From AWTP1-13 sp963832445 (GTDB lineage Bacteria; Pseudomonadota; Alphaproteobacteria; Rhizobiales; Hyphomicrobiaceae): a DNA stretch of 64,000 bases. Each line of letters opens with the position of its first letter. Within the stretch, counting starts at the first letter, position 1. Below the pieces are notes generated by a model, which was given only the letters and a program-made list of their open reading frames with translations, did not search any database and was not told where the DNA came from. This document shows positions 16,956 through 25,741 of the stretch, one piece after another. A program made the position numbers and the translations under genes. The stretch covers positions 1-64,000 of the forward strand of contig CAWHUM010000005.1 in the NCBI GenBank assembly GCA_963832445.1, read 5' to 3'.

Positions 16956-17849
16956 CTACTCTGCGGCTTGCTTCTTGGGTTGCACGGCCTCGGTGTAGTC
17001 GTTGATCAGTGTCTCGCAGATCTTGCCGGGCTTGTACTTGTGCGCGCCGATCTCGGCGACCGGCGTTACCTCGGCAGCAGTGCCAGTGAGGAAGCACTCC
17101 GAGAAGGAGCCCAGCTCATCCGGCATGATGGTACGCTCGACCACCTGCAGCCCGCGCTTCTTGGCGAGCCGGATGACCGTGTCGCGGGTGATGCCGGCCA
17201 GGAAGCAGTCGGCCGTTGGCGTGTGCAGCACCCCGTCCTTGACGAAGAAGATGTTGGCGCCGGTGCACTCCGCCACGTGGCCGCGCCAGTCGTACATCAG
17301 AGCATCGGCATACCCCGCGCGCTCGGCGCGGTGCTTTTCGATGGTGCAGATCATGTAGAGGCCGGCGGCCTTGGTCTTGGCAGGTGCGGTGGCGGGGTCG
17401 GGGCGGCGGTACTGGGCAATGGTCAGCCGCAAGCCCTTGAGACGCTCCTCCATCGGGAAATACGAGCCCCAGTCCCAGGCCGCAACCGCCAGATGGATCT
17501 TGGTGGCCTGCGCCGACACTCCCATTTGCTCGCTGCCGCGCCAGGCGATCGGGCGCACGTAGCAGTCGGTGAGCTTGTTGGCCTTGACGGTCTCGCGGCA
17601 GGCCTGGTCGATCTCGGCGACGCTGTAGGGGATGGTGAAGTCCAGCACCTTGGCGCCTTCGTAGAGGCGCTGGCTGTGCTTGGTCAGCTCGAAGATCTCG
17701 CCGCCGTAGGCCCGCTCGCCCTCGAACACGGCACTCGCGTAGTGCAGCGCGTGGGTCAGCAGATGCACGTTGGCCTCGCGCCAGGGCACCAGCTTGCCGT
17801 CGAACCAAATGAACCCGTCGCGATCGTGGTAGGGGGAAGTGTCGACCAT
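16956..17849 (-). CDS. ilvE: branched-chain amino acid aminotransferase
   Basis: About 297 residues of fold-type IV PLP transaminase. The PLP Lys is in KTKAAGLYMICTIEKHRA, and the cofactor/substrate pattern EGERAYGGEIF and ECTGANIFFVKDGVLHTP are typical of IlvE. It catalyses the last step of Val/Leu/Ile synthesis. The ATG at 17847-17849 has GGAGGAG six bases upstream; ATG 17855 and a longer frame to 17894 are alternatives. It is divergent from a MarR gene, an arrangement repeatedly found beside petP-petR in alphaproteobacteria. Confidence 0.92.
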   Translation of the reverse strand: MVDTSPYHDRDGFIWFDGKLVPWREANVHLLTHALHYASAVFEGERAYGGEIFELTKHSQRLYEGAKVLDFTIPYSVAEIDQACRETVKANKLTDCYVRPIAWRGSEQMGVSAQATKIHLAVAAWDWGSYFPMEERLKGLRLTIAQYRRPDPATAPAKTKAAGLYMICTIEKHRAERAGYADALMYDWRGHVAECTGANIFFVKDGVLHTPTADCFLAGITRDTVIRLAKKRGLQVVERTIMPDELGSFSECFLTGTAAEVTPVAEIGAHKYKPGKICETLINDYTEAVQPKKQAAE

Positions 17850-18036
17850 GCGCATCTCCTCCGCGGCCGCCCCCGGCGCATCTGGCCAGGTCATGCCCGT
17901 GCGGCCCGGTGTGCGGGCAACAGAGCCCGCTCGGCCGCCGCCTTCGAAAAGGCTATGCTAATCAATGGCCGCAGACCGCATTTTTGCCTCACGAAAAGGC
18001 TTGCCAGCAGTAACAATCGGGGTCAAATAAGTCAAC

Positions 18037-18597
18037 ATGGCTGACATAAATTCCGAGGCGCTGAGCGGAGTTCGCCCTTCCGCCGGAGAGCGGGCGGCAA
18101 AGCCTGCATCGATCGCCCCGGACCCTCACCTCATCACCGTCGTCGAGCTGCTGTTCTTCGCCTACCGCGACTTCACGCGCGAGGCCGACGCAGTCCTTGC
18201 CGAGTTCGGCCTTGGCCGCGCCCACCATCGCGTGCTGCACTTCGTCAGCCGGCATCCCGGATTGCGCGTGGCCGACCTGCTGGAGGTCCTGAAGATTACC
18301 AAGCAAAGCCTGGCCAGGGTGCTGAAGCAACTGGTGGACGAGGGGTGGATCGCGCAGCAGGCCGGGGTGGAGGACCGCCGCGAGCGGCTATTGCGCGTGA
18401 CGGAGAAGGGGGCCGGTCTCGCGCGCCAGCTCGACCAGTTGCAGGCCAAGAGAGTGGCAGGCGCACTTGCGGCCTGCGGCCCAGGCAACGAGGGCATCGT
18501 GCACCGCTTTCTCTATCACATGATAAGCGTCGAGGAGCGCGGCCAGGTGGAAGCGCTCTTGCCGGAGTCTGCCGGGGCAGGCGCCGCCCGCGATTAA
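18037..18597 (+). CDS. petP: MarR-family transcriptional regulator (PetP-like)
   Basis: 186 residues with a winged-helix MarR core: DPHLITVVELLFFAYRDFTR, helix-turn-helix RVADLLEVLKITKQSLARVL and wing EDRRERLLRVTEKG. It is followed 28 bases later by an OmpR-type response regulator and is divergent from ilvE, exactly the context of petP-petR, which govern cytochrome bc1 and growth in Rhodobacter. The gene name rests on this synteny plus family; the targets here are not shown by the sequence. Confidence 0.8.
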   Translation: MADINSEALSGVRPSAGERAAKPASIAPDPHLITVVELLFFAYRDFTREADAVLAEFGLGRAHHRVLHFVSRHPGLRVADLLEVLKITKQSLARVLKQLVDEGWIAQQAGVEDRRERLLRVTEKGAGLARQLDQLQAKRVAGALAACGPGNEGIVHRFLYHMISVEERGQVEALLPESAGAGAARD

Positions 18598-18625
18598 GCT
18601 GAACCGACCACAAACCGGGGATGCC

Positions 18626-19315
18626 ATGGAACCGCTGCTCGACAATGCGCCGCACATTCTCGTCGTCGACGACGATCAGCGCATCCGAGACCTGCTGGCG
18701 CGCTATCTGCATGAGAGCGGGTTTCGCGTGACAACCGCAGTCGATGCCGCCTCGGCGCGCTCTGCCATGCGGGGCCTGGCATTCGACGTGGTCATTCTCG
18801 ATATCTCGATGCCGGGGGAGAACGGGCTCGACCTTGCCCGCGACCTCAAGGCGGTTTCCGCCGTTCCGATCTGCATGCTGACCGCGCGCGCCGAGCCCGA
18901 GCACCGCATCGAGGGCCTCGAGGTGGGCGTCGACGACTACGTGGCCAAGCCGTTCGAGCCGCGCGAGCTGCTGCTCCGGCTGCAAAACATCTTGAAGCGC
19001 GGCAAAGGCCCTTCAGGCCCCCGCGACGAGATCCGCATGGGCGACTTCATATTTCACGTGGGGCGCGGCGAGCTCAAACGCGGGGAGGAATCCATCAAGC
19101 TGACCGAGCGCGAGCGCGATCTCTTGCGTCAGTTCGCCCAACGGCCGGGCTTGCCGATCGCGCGCCACGAACTGGCCGCCGACGAGTCGACCGGCACCGA
19201 GCGCGCTGTCGACGTGCAGATCAACCGGCTGCGCCGAAAGATCGAGAGCGATCCCGCCAACCCCGTGTATTTGCAGACAGTGCGGGGTAAGGGCTACATT
19301 CTCTACACCGACTAG
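18626..19315 (+). CDS. petR: OmpR/PhoB-family response regulator (PetR-like)
   Basis: 229 residues: a receiver domain with the acidic pair in ILVVDDDQRIRDL, phosphoacceptor Asp in DVVILDISMPGENGLD, Thr in CMLTARAEP and Lys in DYVAKPFEPREL, then a winged-helix DNA-binding domain ending GKGYILYTD. It regulates transcription, most likely with the MarR partner before it and the histidine kinase after it. Its stop codon (TAG 19313-19315) lies inside the terminal CTAG of a palindromic insertion, so the last residues may differ from relatives. Confidence 0.85.
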   Translation: MEPLLDNAPHILVVDDDQRIRDLLARYLHESGFRVTTAVDAASARSAMRGLAFDVVILDISMPGENGLDLARDLKAVSAVPICMLTARAEPEHRIEGLEVGVDDYVAKPFEPRELLLRLQNILKRGKGPSGPRDEIRMGDFIFHVGRGELKRGEESIKLTERERDLLRQFAQRPGLPIARHELAADESTGTERAVDVQINRLRRKIESDPANPVYLQTVRGKGYILYTD

Positions 19316-19390
19316 TGTGATGATCGAGAAGTCCGCCACATCGCGCTGGGTTGGGGTCGAGAGCGGACTTCTCAATATGAATCACACTAG
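19312..19390. repeat. long imperfect palindrome 1 (MITE-like) between response regulator and kinase genes
   Basis: The left arm 19312-19336 starts CTAGTGTGATGATC and ends GAGAAGTCCGC. The right arm 19363-19390 is its near-perfect reverse complement (GCGGACTTCTC to ATCACACTAG). The arms are about 25-28 bases with a 26-base loop. Both ends are CTAG, and the left one supplies the stop codon of the response regulator. It has no coding capacity and could be a miniature inverted-repeat element or act as a strong intra-operon RNA hairpin. Confidence 0.85.
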
Positions 19391-19403
19391 CATCATGATT
19401 CTG

Positions 19404-19478
19404 CTAGTGTCCCTCAGGTCGCGAAATTCGTTCAGAGTTTGCAGCCTGCTGCGACGAATTTCGCGATCGGGACACTAG
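19404..19478. repeat. long imperfect palindrome 2 (MITE-like)
   Basis: The left arm 19404-19431 (CTAGTGTCCCTCAGG to GAAATTCGT) pairs with the right arm 19454-19478 (ACGAATTTCGC to GGGACACTAG). Like palindrome 1 it begins and ends with CTAG and has 25-28 base arms. The two differ in arm sequence apart from the CTAGTGT ends, so they are related in design but are not copies. The pair lies 24 bases upstream of the kinase start. Confidence 0.85.
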
Positions 19479-19501
19479 AGAGCGCGTCACGGGGCACGAC
19501 C

Positions 19502-20899
19502 ATGCTGGCGCCGAAGCCGAAGCCTACGAAGGAGCCGCGCGACTGGCTGGGCCGCGCGCGGAGCATGTGGCACCCGGTCTTCAAGGTGCTGTCGGAGCTG
19601 GCGCCGAAGGGCCTCTATGCGCGCGCCCTCATCATCATCATCGCGCCGATCGTGCTTCTGGAAAGCGTGGTCGCCTTCACGTTCATGGAGCGCCACTGGA
19701 ACCAGGTGACGCGGCGCCTTTCGGAATCGACCGCGCGCAACATGGCGGCCGTGGTCGATCTCTACCAGGCCAACGCCTATGCCGACGAAGGCCAACTCGT
19801 CGACTTGGCGCACAGCAGGTTCGCACTGTCACTGACAGTGATGGCGCCGGGCAAACTGCCGCCGACGCAGCCCAGGCCATTCTTCGACCTTCTCGACCGC
19901 GCGCTGTCTGAAGAAATAAGCAAGCACGTCGGGCGGCCATTCTGGATCGACACGGTGGGCAACCTGCGGCACGTGGAGATCCGGGTCAATCTCGGCAACG
20001 CCATCCTGCGCTTCACGGCACCGCGCGCCCTTACCTACGCATCCAACTCGCACATCTTCCTGATGTGGATGGTCGGCACCTCCGTGGTGCTCCTGACGGT
20101 GGCCATCCTGTTCCTGCGCAACCAGATCCGGCCCATCCTGCGGCTCGCCGAGGCCGCGGACGAGTTCGGCAAGGGCAGGCCCATTCCGCAGGACTTCCGG
20201 CCGCGCGGAGCGCGCGAGGTGCGCCAGGCAGCGCAGGCGTTCCTGGAGATGCGCGACCGCATCCGCCAGCACGTGGAGCAACGTACCACCATGCTCGCCG
20301 GCGTCAGCCACGATCTGCGTACGGTGCTGACACGCTTCAAACTGGAGTTGGCGCTGCTCGGCGACCACCCGGAGGTGGTGGCCTTGCGCAACGACGTCAA
20401 CGAGATGCAGCACATGCTGGAGGACTACCTGGCCTTTGCCAGAGGCGACGGCGGCGAGGCGGCGGCGCCCACCAACGTTTGCGAGCTGCTGGAAGAGGTC
20501 AACGACGAGGTCCTGCACTATGGCACGCCGATCGAGGTCAGGCTGCGCCAGCCAGGTCGCAACCTTGTGGTGCCGCTGAAGCGCCAGGCCTTCAAGCGCG
20601 CCGTGAGCAACCTGGTGATCAACGCCGCGCGCTTCGGGGACTACGTCGTCATTCGCGCTGGTGCCGACAAGGAATGGCTGCGCATCGAGGTGGACGACGA
20701 CGGGCCCGGCATTCCGCCGGCCGAGCGCGACAACGTATTCCGGCCGTTCTACCGGCTGGGCAACGGCCGCCAGGACGCGGGCAATACCGGGCTCGGGCTG
20801 GCAATCGCGCGTGACATCGCCCGCAGCCATGGCGGCGACATTGCGCTGACTGAGGCCTCCATGGGCGGCCTGCGGGCGACCATTCGCGTGCCGCTGTAG
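19502..20899 (+). CDS. sensor histidine kinase (EnvZ-like)
   Basis: 465 residues starting MLAPKPKPTKEPRDW. There are two membrane segments (ALIIIIAPIVLLESVVAFTF and HIFLMWMVGTSVVLLTVAIL) around a periplasmic sensor, then HAMP. The H-box is MLAGVSHDLRTVLTRFKLEL (the usual Pro after RT is Val, as in many alphaproteobacterial relatives). The ATPase domain has an N-box (VSNLVINAARFG), DDDGPGIPP and NTGLGLAIARDI. It should phosphorylate the response regulator 200 bases upstream. The gap between them is filled by two palindromic elements, so the kinase may be expressed less than, or separately from, its partner. Confidence 0.9.
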   Translation: MLAPKPKPTKEPRDWLGRARSMWHPVFKVLSELAPKGLYARALIIIIAPIVLLESVVAFTFMERHWNQVTRRLSESTARNMAAVVDLYQANAYADEGQLVDLAHSRFALSLTVMAPGKLPPTQPRPFFDLLDRALSEEISKHVGRPFWIDTVGNLRHVEIRVNLGNAILRFTAPRALTYASNSHIFLMWMVGTSVVLLTVAILFLRNQIRPILRLAEAADEFGKGRPIPQDFRPRGAREVRQAAQAFLEMRDRIRQHVEQRTTMLAGVSHDLRTVLTRFKLELALLGDHPEVVALRNDVNEMQHMLEDYLAFARGDGGEAAAPTNVCELLEEVNDEVLHYGTPIEVRLRQPGRNLVVPLKRQAFKRAVSNLVINAARFGDYVVIRAGADKEWLRIEVDDDGPGIPPAERDNVFRPFYRLGNGRQDAGNTGLGLAIARDIARSHGGDIALTEASMGGLRATIRVPL

Positions 20900-20924
20900 C
20901 CAGCCCCCGGCTCGAGCGGTAGGG

Positions 20925-21221
20925 CTACTTCAGCGCCAGGATGACCGGCCCGGATACAGGATCGGTGACACCCAGATTGCCGCCCAGGTCCTCCAGCGTG
21001 TCCCGGAAGGAGTCCAGGGTCGCGATCATGTTCGGCCGCGCTTTGGCGAGCGCGTCCATGTCTGCCCATTGGGCGATGATGCAGTATGTGCGCTCGCCGG
21101 TCTTGATCATGTTGACGTGCTCGAGGCCGGGCCAATTGGCCTGGATCTTCTTGTGGGCATCGAGGAATTGCTGATCGCGGCCGGGCTTTACCCGGAAACG
21201 CACGACGTTGAAGGCTGCCAT
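20925..21221 (-). CDS. antibiotic biosynthesis monooxygenase-like (ABM fold) small protein
   Basis: 98 residues from ATG 21219-21221, with AGGAGG seven bases upstream. MAAFNVVRFRVKPGRDQQFL, the middle TYCIIAQWADMDALAKARP and LDSFRDTLEDLGGNLGVTDP match dimeric alpha+beta-barrel ABM proteins, which are usually small monooxygenase or heme/quinone-handling folds. The substrate is unknown. It is convergent with the kinase gene, 25 bases away. Confidence 0.7.
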   Translation of the reverse strand: MAAFNVVRFRVKPGRDQQFLDAHKKIQANWPGLEHVNMIKTGERTYCIIAQWADMDALAKARPNMIATLDSFRDTLEDLGGNLGVTDPVSGPVILALK

Positions 21222-21346
21222 GGCGCACCTCCTATCGAGAAAGCAGAGGTAATCATAACCCACCGGACTCGAAGAATGAGTTCAGTTCCCCGTGAGCCCG
21301 TGCTCGAGACGGGTTGGCATGCCGAATTCGCCAAACTCCGGCAACC

Positions 21347-21706
21347 TCAAAACAGCCGCCCGCCGTTGGGCACGGGCCGCTCAGGGCTGATCAGGACCAC
21401 CTCTCCGTCGGGGTCAGGGAAGCCCAGGGTCAAAACCTCCGACATCGTCTTGCCGATCTGGCGCGGCGGGAAGTTTACCACCGCGGCGACCTGCCGGCCG
21501 ACCAGCGCCGCGGGCGTGTAGTGCTTGGTGATCTGCGCCGAGCTTTTCTTGACGCCGACCTCGGGCCCGAAGTCGATCTCGAGCCGGATTGCGGGCTTGC
21601 GCGCCCCTACCAGCGGCTCGGCCCCGAGGATAGTGCCGACGCGGATATCGACCTTGAGAAAGTCGTCGAAGGCGATGCGAGGCGCTGGCGAACCGGTCTC
21701 GCTCAT
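21347..21706 (-). CDS. csaA: tRNA-binding protein CsaA
   Basis: 119 residues, one OB-fold tRNA-binding domain: FDDFLKVDIRVGTILGAEPL, ARKPAIRLEIDFGPEVGVKK and SSAQITKHYTPAALVGRQVA, then VLTLGFPDPDGEVVLISPE. Length and pattern match CsaA, a dimeric tRNA-binding and chaperone-like protein. It lies downstream of a TetR-type gene on the same strand with a 29-base gap. Confidence 0.92.
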   Translation of the reverse strand: MSETGSPAPRIAFDDFLKVDIRVGTILGAEPLVGARKPAIRLEIDFGPEVGVKKSSAQITKHYTPAALVGRQVAAVVNFPPRQIGKTMSEVLTLGFPDPDGEVVLISPERPVPNGGRLF

Positions 21707-21735
21707 CGCCTTCCTCCTTGCAGCGGCGTGATGTG

Positions 21736-22419
21736 TCAGAGCGTGCCCGCCGTCGGGCCGGCATCGGATGCCGGGCCTGGCCGGGCCGGCTGCGGACCAC
21801 GAAACACGGATCGCAGGAAGCCTGGGCCGTCGGTTGCCAGCCGATAGAGCACTGATCCCGCATGCTCGACGTTGCGCATGGTCCGCTCGCCGCGGCGCAG
21901 GCCCCGATCCAGAGCGGCCATGGTACGGGCGAGGCCGGCATCGTCGTCCTCGAGCCAGACGCGGAACACGCGAGCGTAGACCATGGCGAGGCCGGAGACG
22001 CGCAGACCGCCGCCCACCCCGTCCGTGCCGATGCCCGCGGCCTGCAGCATCCAGTGCATGGAGGACAGGAACGGGCCAGCGAGGCCGAGGTCGGCTGAGC
22101 CTGCCGCGTGAATGGACTTCAACGCCGCCTTGTGCGGGGCAAGCACGTCGAAGCGCGTCATCAAGATGTCAAACAAAGCATCGCGCGGGTCCTGCCCCTC
22201 GGTGCGCTTGGGGGCGCGCTTCAACACCTCGTCGTCGACCGCGCGCAGCAGTCCAGCGATGATGGTGTCCTTGGTATTGAACTGTCCGCGCAGGGCGCCG
22301 AGCGGCAGGTACGCGGCTTCCGCAATATCCAGCAGGGTGACGTCGGCCCAGTTCTTCCTGGCCGCGCATTCGAGCGCGGCGGTCAGGATGCGGCCCTTGT
22401 CAGTGGTGGTGTCGAGCAT
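21736..22419 (-). CDS. TetR-family transcriptional regulator
   Basis: 227 residues. The N-terminal helix-turn-helix DKGRILTAALECAARKNWAD, then VTLLDIAEAAYLPLGALRGQ and FNTKDTIIAGLL, is of TetR type. The longer C-terminal half (RFDVLAPHKAALKSI, GLAMVYARVFRVWLEDDDAG) resembles the COQ9-like TetR subgroup of alphaproteobacteria. It is divergent from rsmE with a 107-base gap, and may control csaA. The ligand is unknown. Confidence 0.82.
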   Translation of the reverse strand: MLDTTTDKGRILTAALECAARKNWADVTLLDIAEAAYLPLGALRGQFNTKDTIIAGLLRAVDDEVLKRAPKRTEGQDPRDALFDILMTRFDVLAPHKAALKSIHAAGSADLGLAGPFLSSMHWMLQAAGIGTDGVGGGLRVSGLAMVYARVFRVWLEDDDAGLARTMAALDRGLRRGERTMRNVEHAGSVLYRLATDGPGFLRSVFRGPQPARPGPASDAGPTAGTL

Positions 22420-22526
22420 CGGTTGTCCTCGCCTCTGTTACATTGGCGAAAAGCGAAGGCAAATCAACCCCGCAGCATTGCCGCATGTTAACCCTGATAG
22501 GCCCCGAAGCGTATAGATTGAGACGC

Positions 22527-23267
22527 ATGTCCCGCTACGACTTTGCCGCCCAGCGCCTGTTCGTCGACGCCGAACTCGGCCCCGGCGCCGGCATCGCCTG
22601 CTCTCCCGCCCAGGCCAACTACCTGCGCAACGTGCTGCGCCTCGGGCCAGGCGACACGATCCTCCTCTTCAACGGCCGCCAGGGCGAATGGCGCGCGGAG
22701 GTGTCGGAAGCCGGCAAGCGCAACGTCTCGCTCACGGTGCGTGAGGCGGTGCGGGCGCAGGAGGAGGGCCCCGACATCGACTACCTGTTCGCGCCGCTGA
22801 AACGTGCCCGGCTCGACTACATGGTGGAGAAGGCAACCGAGATGGGCGTCGCCCGGCTGCGGCCCGTGCTCACCCGCCGCACCACGCCCGAGCGCGTCAA
22901 CACCGAGCGCTTGCGCGCGCATGCCATCGAGGCGGCCGAGCAGTGCGGTATCCTGCGCATCCCGGAGGTGCGCCTGCCGGAGCGCCTCGACCGCGTCGTC
23001 GCCAGCTGGGACAAGACCCGCCCGCTGGTCTTCTGCGACGAGGACAGCGAGGAAAGCTGCCCGTTCACGGCGCTGGCACGCATCGAGCCCGGTCCGCTGG
23101 CGGTATTGATCGGCCCGGAGGGAGGCTTTGACGAGGCCGAACGTGAGCTTCTCTCATCTCAGCCATTCGTCACGCGCATCTCGCTCGGACCCCGCATCCT
23201 GCGCGCCGATACCGCCGCTGTCGCCGCTCTCGCCCTCGTAAACGCGGCGCTCGGCGACTGGCGTTAG
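22527..23267 (+). CDS. rsmE: 16S rRNA (uracil-1498-N3)-methyltransferase
   Basis: 246 residues from ATG 22527 (MSRYDFAAQRLFVDAELGPG); longer upstream frames lack protein character. It is a SPOUT methyltransferase: the N-terminal PUA-like RNA-binding part ends near residue 75, and the knot motifs VLIGPEGGFDEAERELL and ISLGPRILRADTAAVAALAL bind S-adenosylmethionine. It methylates U1498 of 16S rRNA. Being followed by gshA is a conserved alphaproteobacterial order. Confidence 0.93.
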   Translation: MSRYDFAAQRLFVDAELGPGAGIACSPAQANYLRNVLRLGPGDTILLFNGRQGEWRAEVSEAGKRNVSLTVREAVRAQEEGPDIDYLFAPLKRARLDYMVEKATEMGVARLRPVLTRRTTPERVNTERLRAHAIEAAEQCGILRIPEVRLPERLDRVVASWDKTRPLVFCDEDSEESCPFTALARIEPGPLAVLIGPEGGFDEAERELLSSQPFVTRISLGPRILRADTAAVAALALVNAALGDWR

Positions 23268-23293
23268 GCTGCCAAGCCGACAGAGCTTGTGCG

Positions 23294-23338
23294 GCCGGGC
23301 TGTTTTCAATTAACAAGGACGCCAAACAGCGGCCCGGC
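23294..23338. repeat. inverted repeat between rsmE and gshA
   Basis: The arm GCCGGGCTGTTT (23294-23305) faces AAACA-GCG-GCCCGGC (23324-23338), giving a 12-base-pair stem interrupted by three unpaired bases with an 18-base loop. No T run follows on the plus strand, so it is not a textbook terminator. It may be a weak terminator for rsmE or a leader hairpin for gshA. Confidence 0.4.
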
Positions 23339-23371
23339 TCGAGCCCCCGCCGACGAGGAACCAACCGAGCG

Positions 23372-24754
23372 ATGTCGACCCGCCAGGAGCAAGCGCCGAG
23401 CCCGCCGGTGGGCTCGCGTGATGACCTCGTTGCCTGGATAGCGGCCGGCAGCAAGCCGGCCGAGCGCTGGCGCATCGGCACCGAGCACGAGAAGTTTCTG
23501 TTCCATGTCGATACGCTGCAGCCGGTGCCCTACGCTGGCCCCCGCGGCGTGCGCGCGCTGATGCAGAACCTGATCGACCGCTTCGGCTGGCTGCCGATCG
23601 TAGAGGGCGACAACATCATCGCGCTGCAGCGGCCCGCCGGCGAGCCGGGCGGCACCATCTCGCTCGAGCCCGGCGGGCAGTTCGAGCTCTCGGGCGAGCC
23701 GCTTGAGGACGTGCACCAGATTGCTGCCGAAACCCACACGCACTTGAGCCAATCCCTGTCGGTGGGCTCCCCGCTAGGGATCGGCTTCCTCGGTGTCGGC
23801 TTTGCGCCGCACTGGACGCTTGCAGAGATGCCGCGCATGCCGAAAGAGCGTTACGGCGTCATGACGCGCTACATGCCGAAGGTCGGCTCGCGCGGCCTCG
23901 ACATGATGTATCGCACCTGCACCATCCAGGTGAACCTCGACTTCGCGGACGAGGCCGACATGGTCAAGAAGTTCCGCGTGTCGTTGGCACTGCAGCCAGT
24001 CGCGACAGCGATTTTTGCCTGCTCGCCTTTCACGGAGGGTAAGCCCAACGGCTACCTCTCGATGCGCAGCGAGGTGTGGCGCGATACCGACAAGCGCCGC
24101 ACGGGCATGCTGCCGTTCGTGTTCGAGCCCGGCATGGGCTTCGAGCGCTACGCCGACTATGCCCTCGATGTGCCGATGTATTTCGTCTATCGCGACGGCC
24201 GCTACGTCGACTCCGCGGGCGCCTCGTTCCGCGACTTCATGGCCGGCAAGCTGGCACAGCTACCGGGCGAGCGCCCGACGCTGGACGACTGGTCGGATCA
24301 TCTCACCACGCTGTTCCCCGAGGTGCGCATGAAGCGCTTCCTGGAGATGCGCGGCGCCGACGGGGGACGATGGCGGCGCATCTGCGCCTTGCCCGCATTC
24401 TGGACCGGGCTGCTCTACGACGCTGCTTCGCTCGATGCGGCGTGGGACCTCGTCAAGGATTGGACGGCCGCCGACCGGCAGGCCTTGCGGGACGCGGTGC
24501 CACGCTCCGCGCTCGCCACACCCATTCGCAACACCACCGTGCTGGAGGTCGCGCGCCAGACACTCGCAATCGCCAAGTCCGGCCTCGCGCGCCGCGGCCG
24601 GCGCGACAAGCAAGGCCGGGACGAATCCCGCTTCCTCGAGCCGATCGAGGCCATCGTCGCCCAAGGCAGCACGCCCGCCGAGGAGCTCCTGTCGCGCTAC
24701 GAGAACGCATGGGGAAAGAGCACGGCACCTCTGTTCACCGAATTCTCGTTCTGA
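23372..24754 (+). CDS. gshA: glutamate--cysteine ligase (class II / plant type)
   Basis: 460 residues of the ATP-dependent GCL type found in alphaproteobacteria and plants: ERWRIGTEHEKFLFHVDTLQ, GTISLEPGGQFELSGEPLED, then FLGVGFAPHWTLAEMPRMPK and YMPKVGSRGLDMMYRTCTIQ. It joins Glu and Cys in the first step of glutathione synthesis in the cytoplasm. Length and order of motifs are complete. It lies 104 bases after rsmE with an inverted repeat between. Confidence 0.95.
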   Translation: MSTRQEQAPSPPVGSRDDLVAWIAAGSKPAERWRIGTEHEKFLFHVDTLQPVPYAGPRGVRALMQNLIDRFGWLPIVEGDNIIALQRPAGEPGGTISLEPGGQFELSGEPLEDVHQIAAETHTHLSQSLSVGSPLGIGFLGVGFAPHWTLAEMPRMPKERYGVMTRYMPKVGSRGLDMMYRTCTIQVNLDFADEADMVKKFRVSLALQPVATAIFACSPFTEGKPNGYLSMRSEVWRDTDKRRTGMLPFVFEPGMGFERYADYALDVPMYFVYRDGRYVDSAGASFRDFMAGKLAQLPGERPTLDDWSDHLTTLFPEVRMKRFLEMRGADGGRWRRICALPAFWTGLLYDAASLDAAWDLVKDWTAADRQALRDAVPRSALATPIRNTTVLEVARQTLAIAKSGLARRGRRDKQGRDESRFLEPIEAIVAQGSTPAEELLSRYENAWGKSTAPLFTEFSF

Positions 24755-24899
24755 CCCAGCTCCCGCGCCGCGATACGCCTTCGACCCCCACTTTGGACGC
24801 AAGCTCGAGCTCCACGAGACTTGATCTGCCGGCGGTAGCATTCAGGCCTTGTTCATGGGGGCGACGCTAGCCAGTGGGCGATCACCCGGAGTGCACGCT

Positions 24900-25121
24900 G
24901 TGATACGTCGCGGACGCTTTACAATTGCTGCCTGCGGAATCTTGCTTGCTCTCCTCCTGAGCACCCTCGCAGCACCATCCCAAGTGCGGGCGCAGGCCTC
25001 GTGCCGGTCCGCCTGCTGGGAGGGGTACGGCGCCTGTTACAAGGCCACCAACAGCCGCCAGCGCTGCCAGGCACAGCTGCAGCGCTGTCTCAACGGTTGC
25101 ATCCGCAGCAAGAGGCACTGA
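24900..25121 (+). CDS. small exported Cys-rich protein
   Basis: The GTG at 24900 gives 73 residues with a clear signal peptide (VIRRGRFTIAACGILLALLL, cleaved near VRAQA). The mature domain has CRSACWEGYGACYKATN, CQAQLQRC and CLNGC, that is three paired cysteines likely to form disulfides in the periplasm. An in-frame ATG at 24855 gives a longer, less signal-like start. No known family was recognised. Confidence 0.6.
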   Translation: MIRRGRFTIAACGILLALLLSTLAAPSQVRAQASCRSACWEGYGACYKATNSRQRCQAQLQRCLNGCIRSKRH

Positions 25122-25160
25122 CGGTTGCGGCGGCGCGCTGCGCGGCGGCCCCCGATCCAC

Positions 25161-25574
25161 TCACTTCGCGAACGTCTTGAGATAGGCGATGACGTCCTTG
25201 CGGTCCTGAGGGTCTTGCAATCCGGCGAACGCCATCTTGGTGCCCGGCATGAAGCTGAGCGGCGCCTCCAGGTACTTCAACAGCACCTGCTCGGTCCACA
25301 CCAGCCCCTTGGCACCGGCTTCCTTGTTGGCGGCCGAGTAGTTGAAGCCCTCGATGGTGCCGGCGGGCCTGCCGACGATGCCGTTGAGCAGCGGACCGAC
25401 CTTGTTCTTGGCCCCCGGCCCCACGTCGTGGCAAGCGCGGCATTTCTTGAACACCTCGGCCCCCTCCTCGGCGCTGCCGTCTTGCGCCCCGGCGATATCG
25501 ATGCTCAAGCCGGCAACGAGCGTCATGGCCGTCAAAGCCATGCGCAAGAAGACCTGTCGGCGACGACCCGCCAT
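25161..25574 (-). CDS. class I c-type cytochrome
   Basis: 137 residues. It starts MAGRRRQVFLRMALTAMTL with a signal peptide ending IAGAQD. Heme attachment is by CRACH in AEVFKKCRACHDVGPGAKNK, followed by VGPLLNGIVGRPAGT. The sixth-ligand Met is in LSFMPGTKMAF, and the C-terminal helix is KDVIAYLKTFAK. This is the cytochrome c2/c550 layout, a soluble periplasmic electron carrier. It is divergent from glcD with a 167-base gap. Confidence 0.9.
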   Translation of the reverse strand: MAGRRRQVFLRMALTAMTLVAGLSIDIAGAQDGSAEEGAEVFKKCRACHDVGPGAKNKVGPLLNGIVGRPAGTIEGFNYSAANKEAGAKGLVWTEQVLLKYLEAPLSFMPGTKMAFAGLQDPQDRKDVIAYLKTFAK

Positions 25575-25741
25575 GCTTTGTGACCCTTGTTTCGTCGGCT
25601 GATTTTTGGAGCGCAAACGCTAGCAGATAGGTGCCAGTTGCAAACGCGACCGTTCGCAGCACGCACTTTGTGCTATAAGAGGTACGCGAACAGCGGCCGG
25701 TGAGTAGCCGCCGGCTCGCAACACCAGAGTGGAACCAGACT

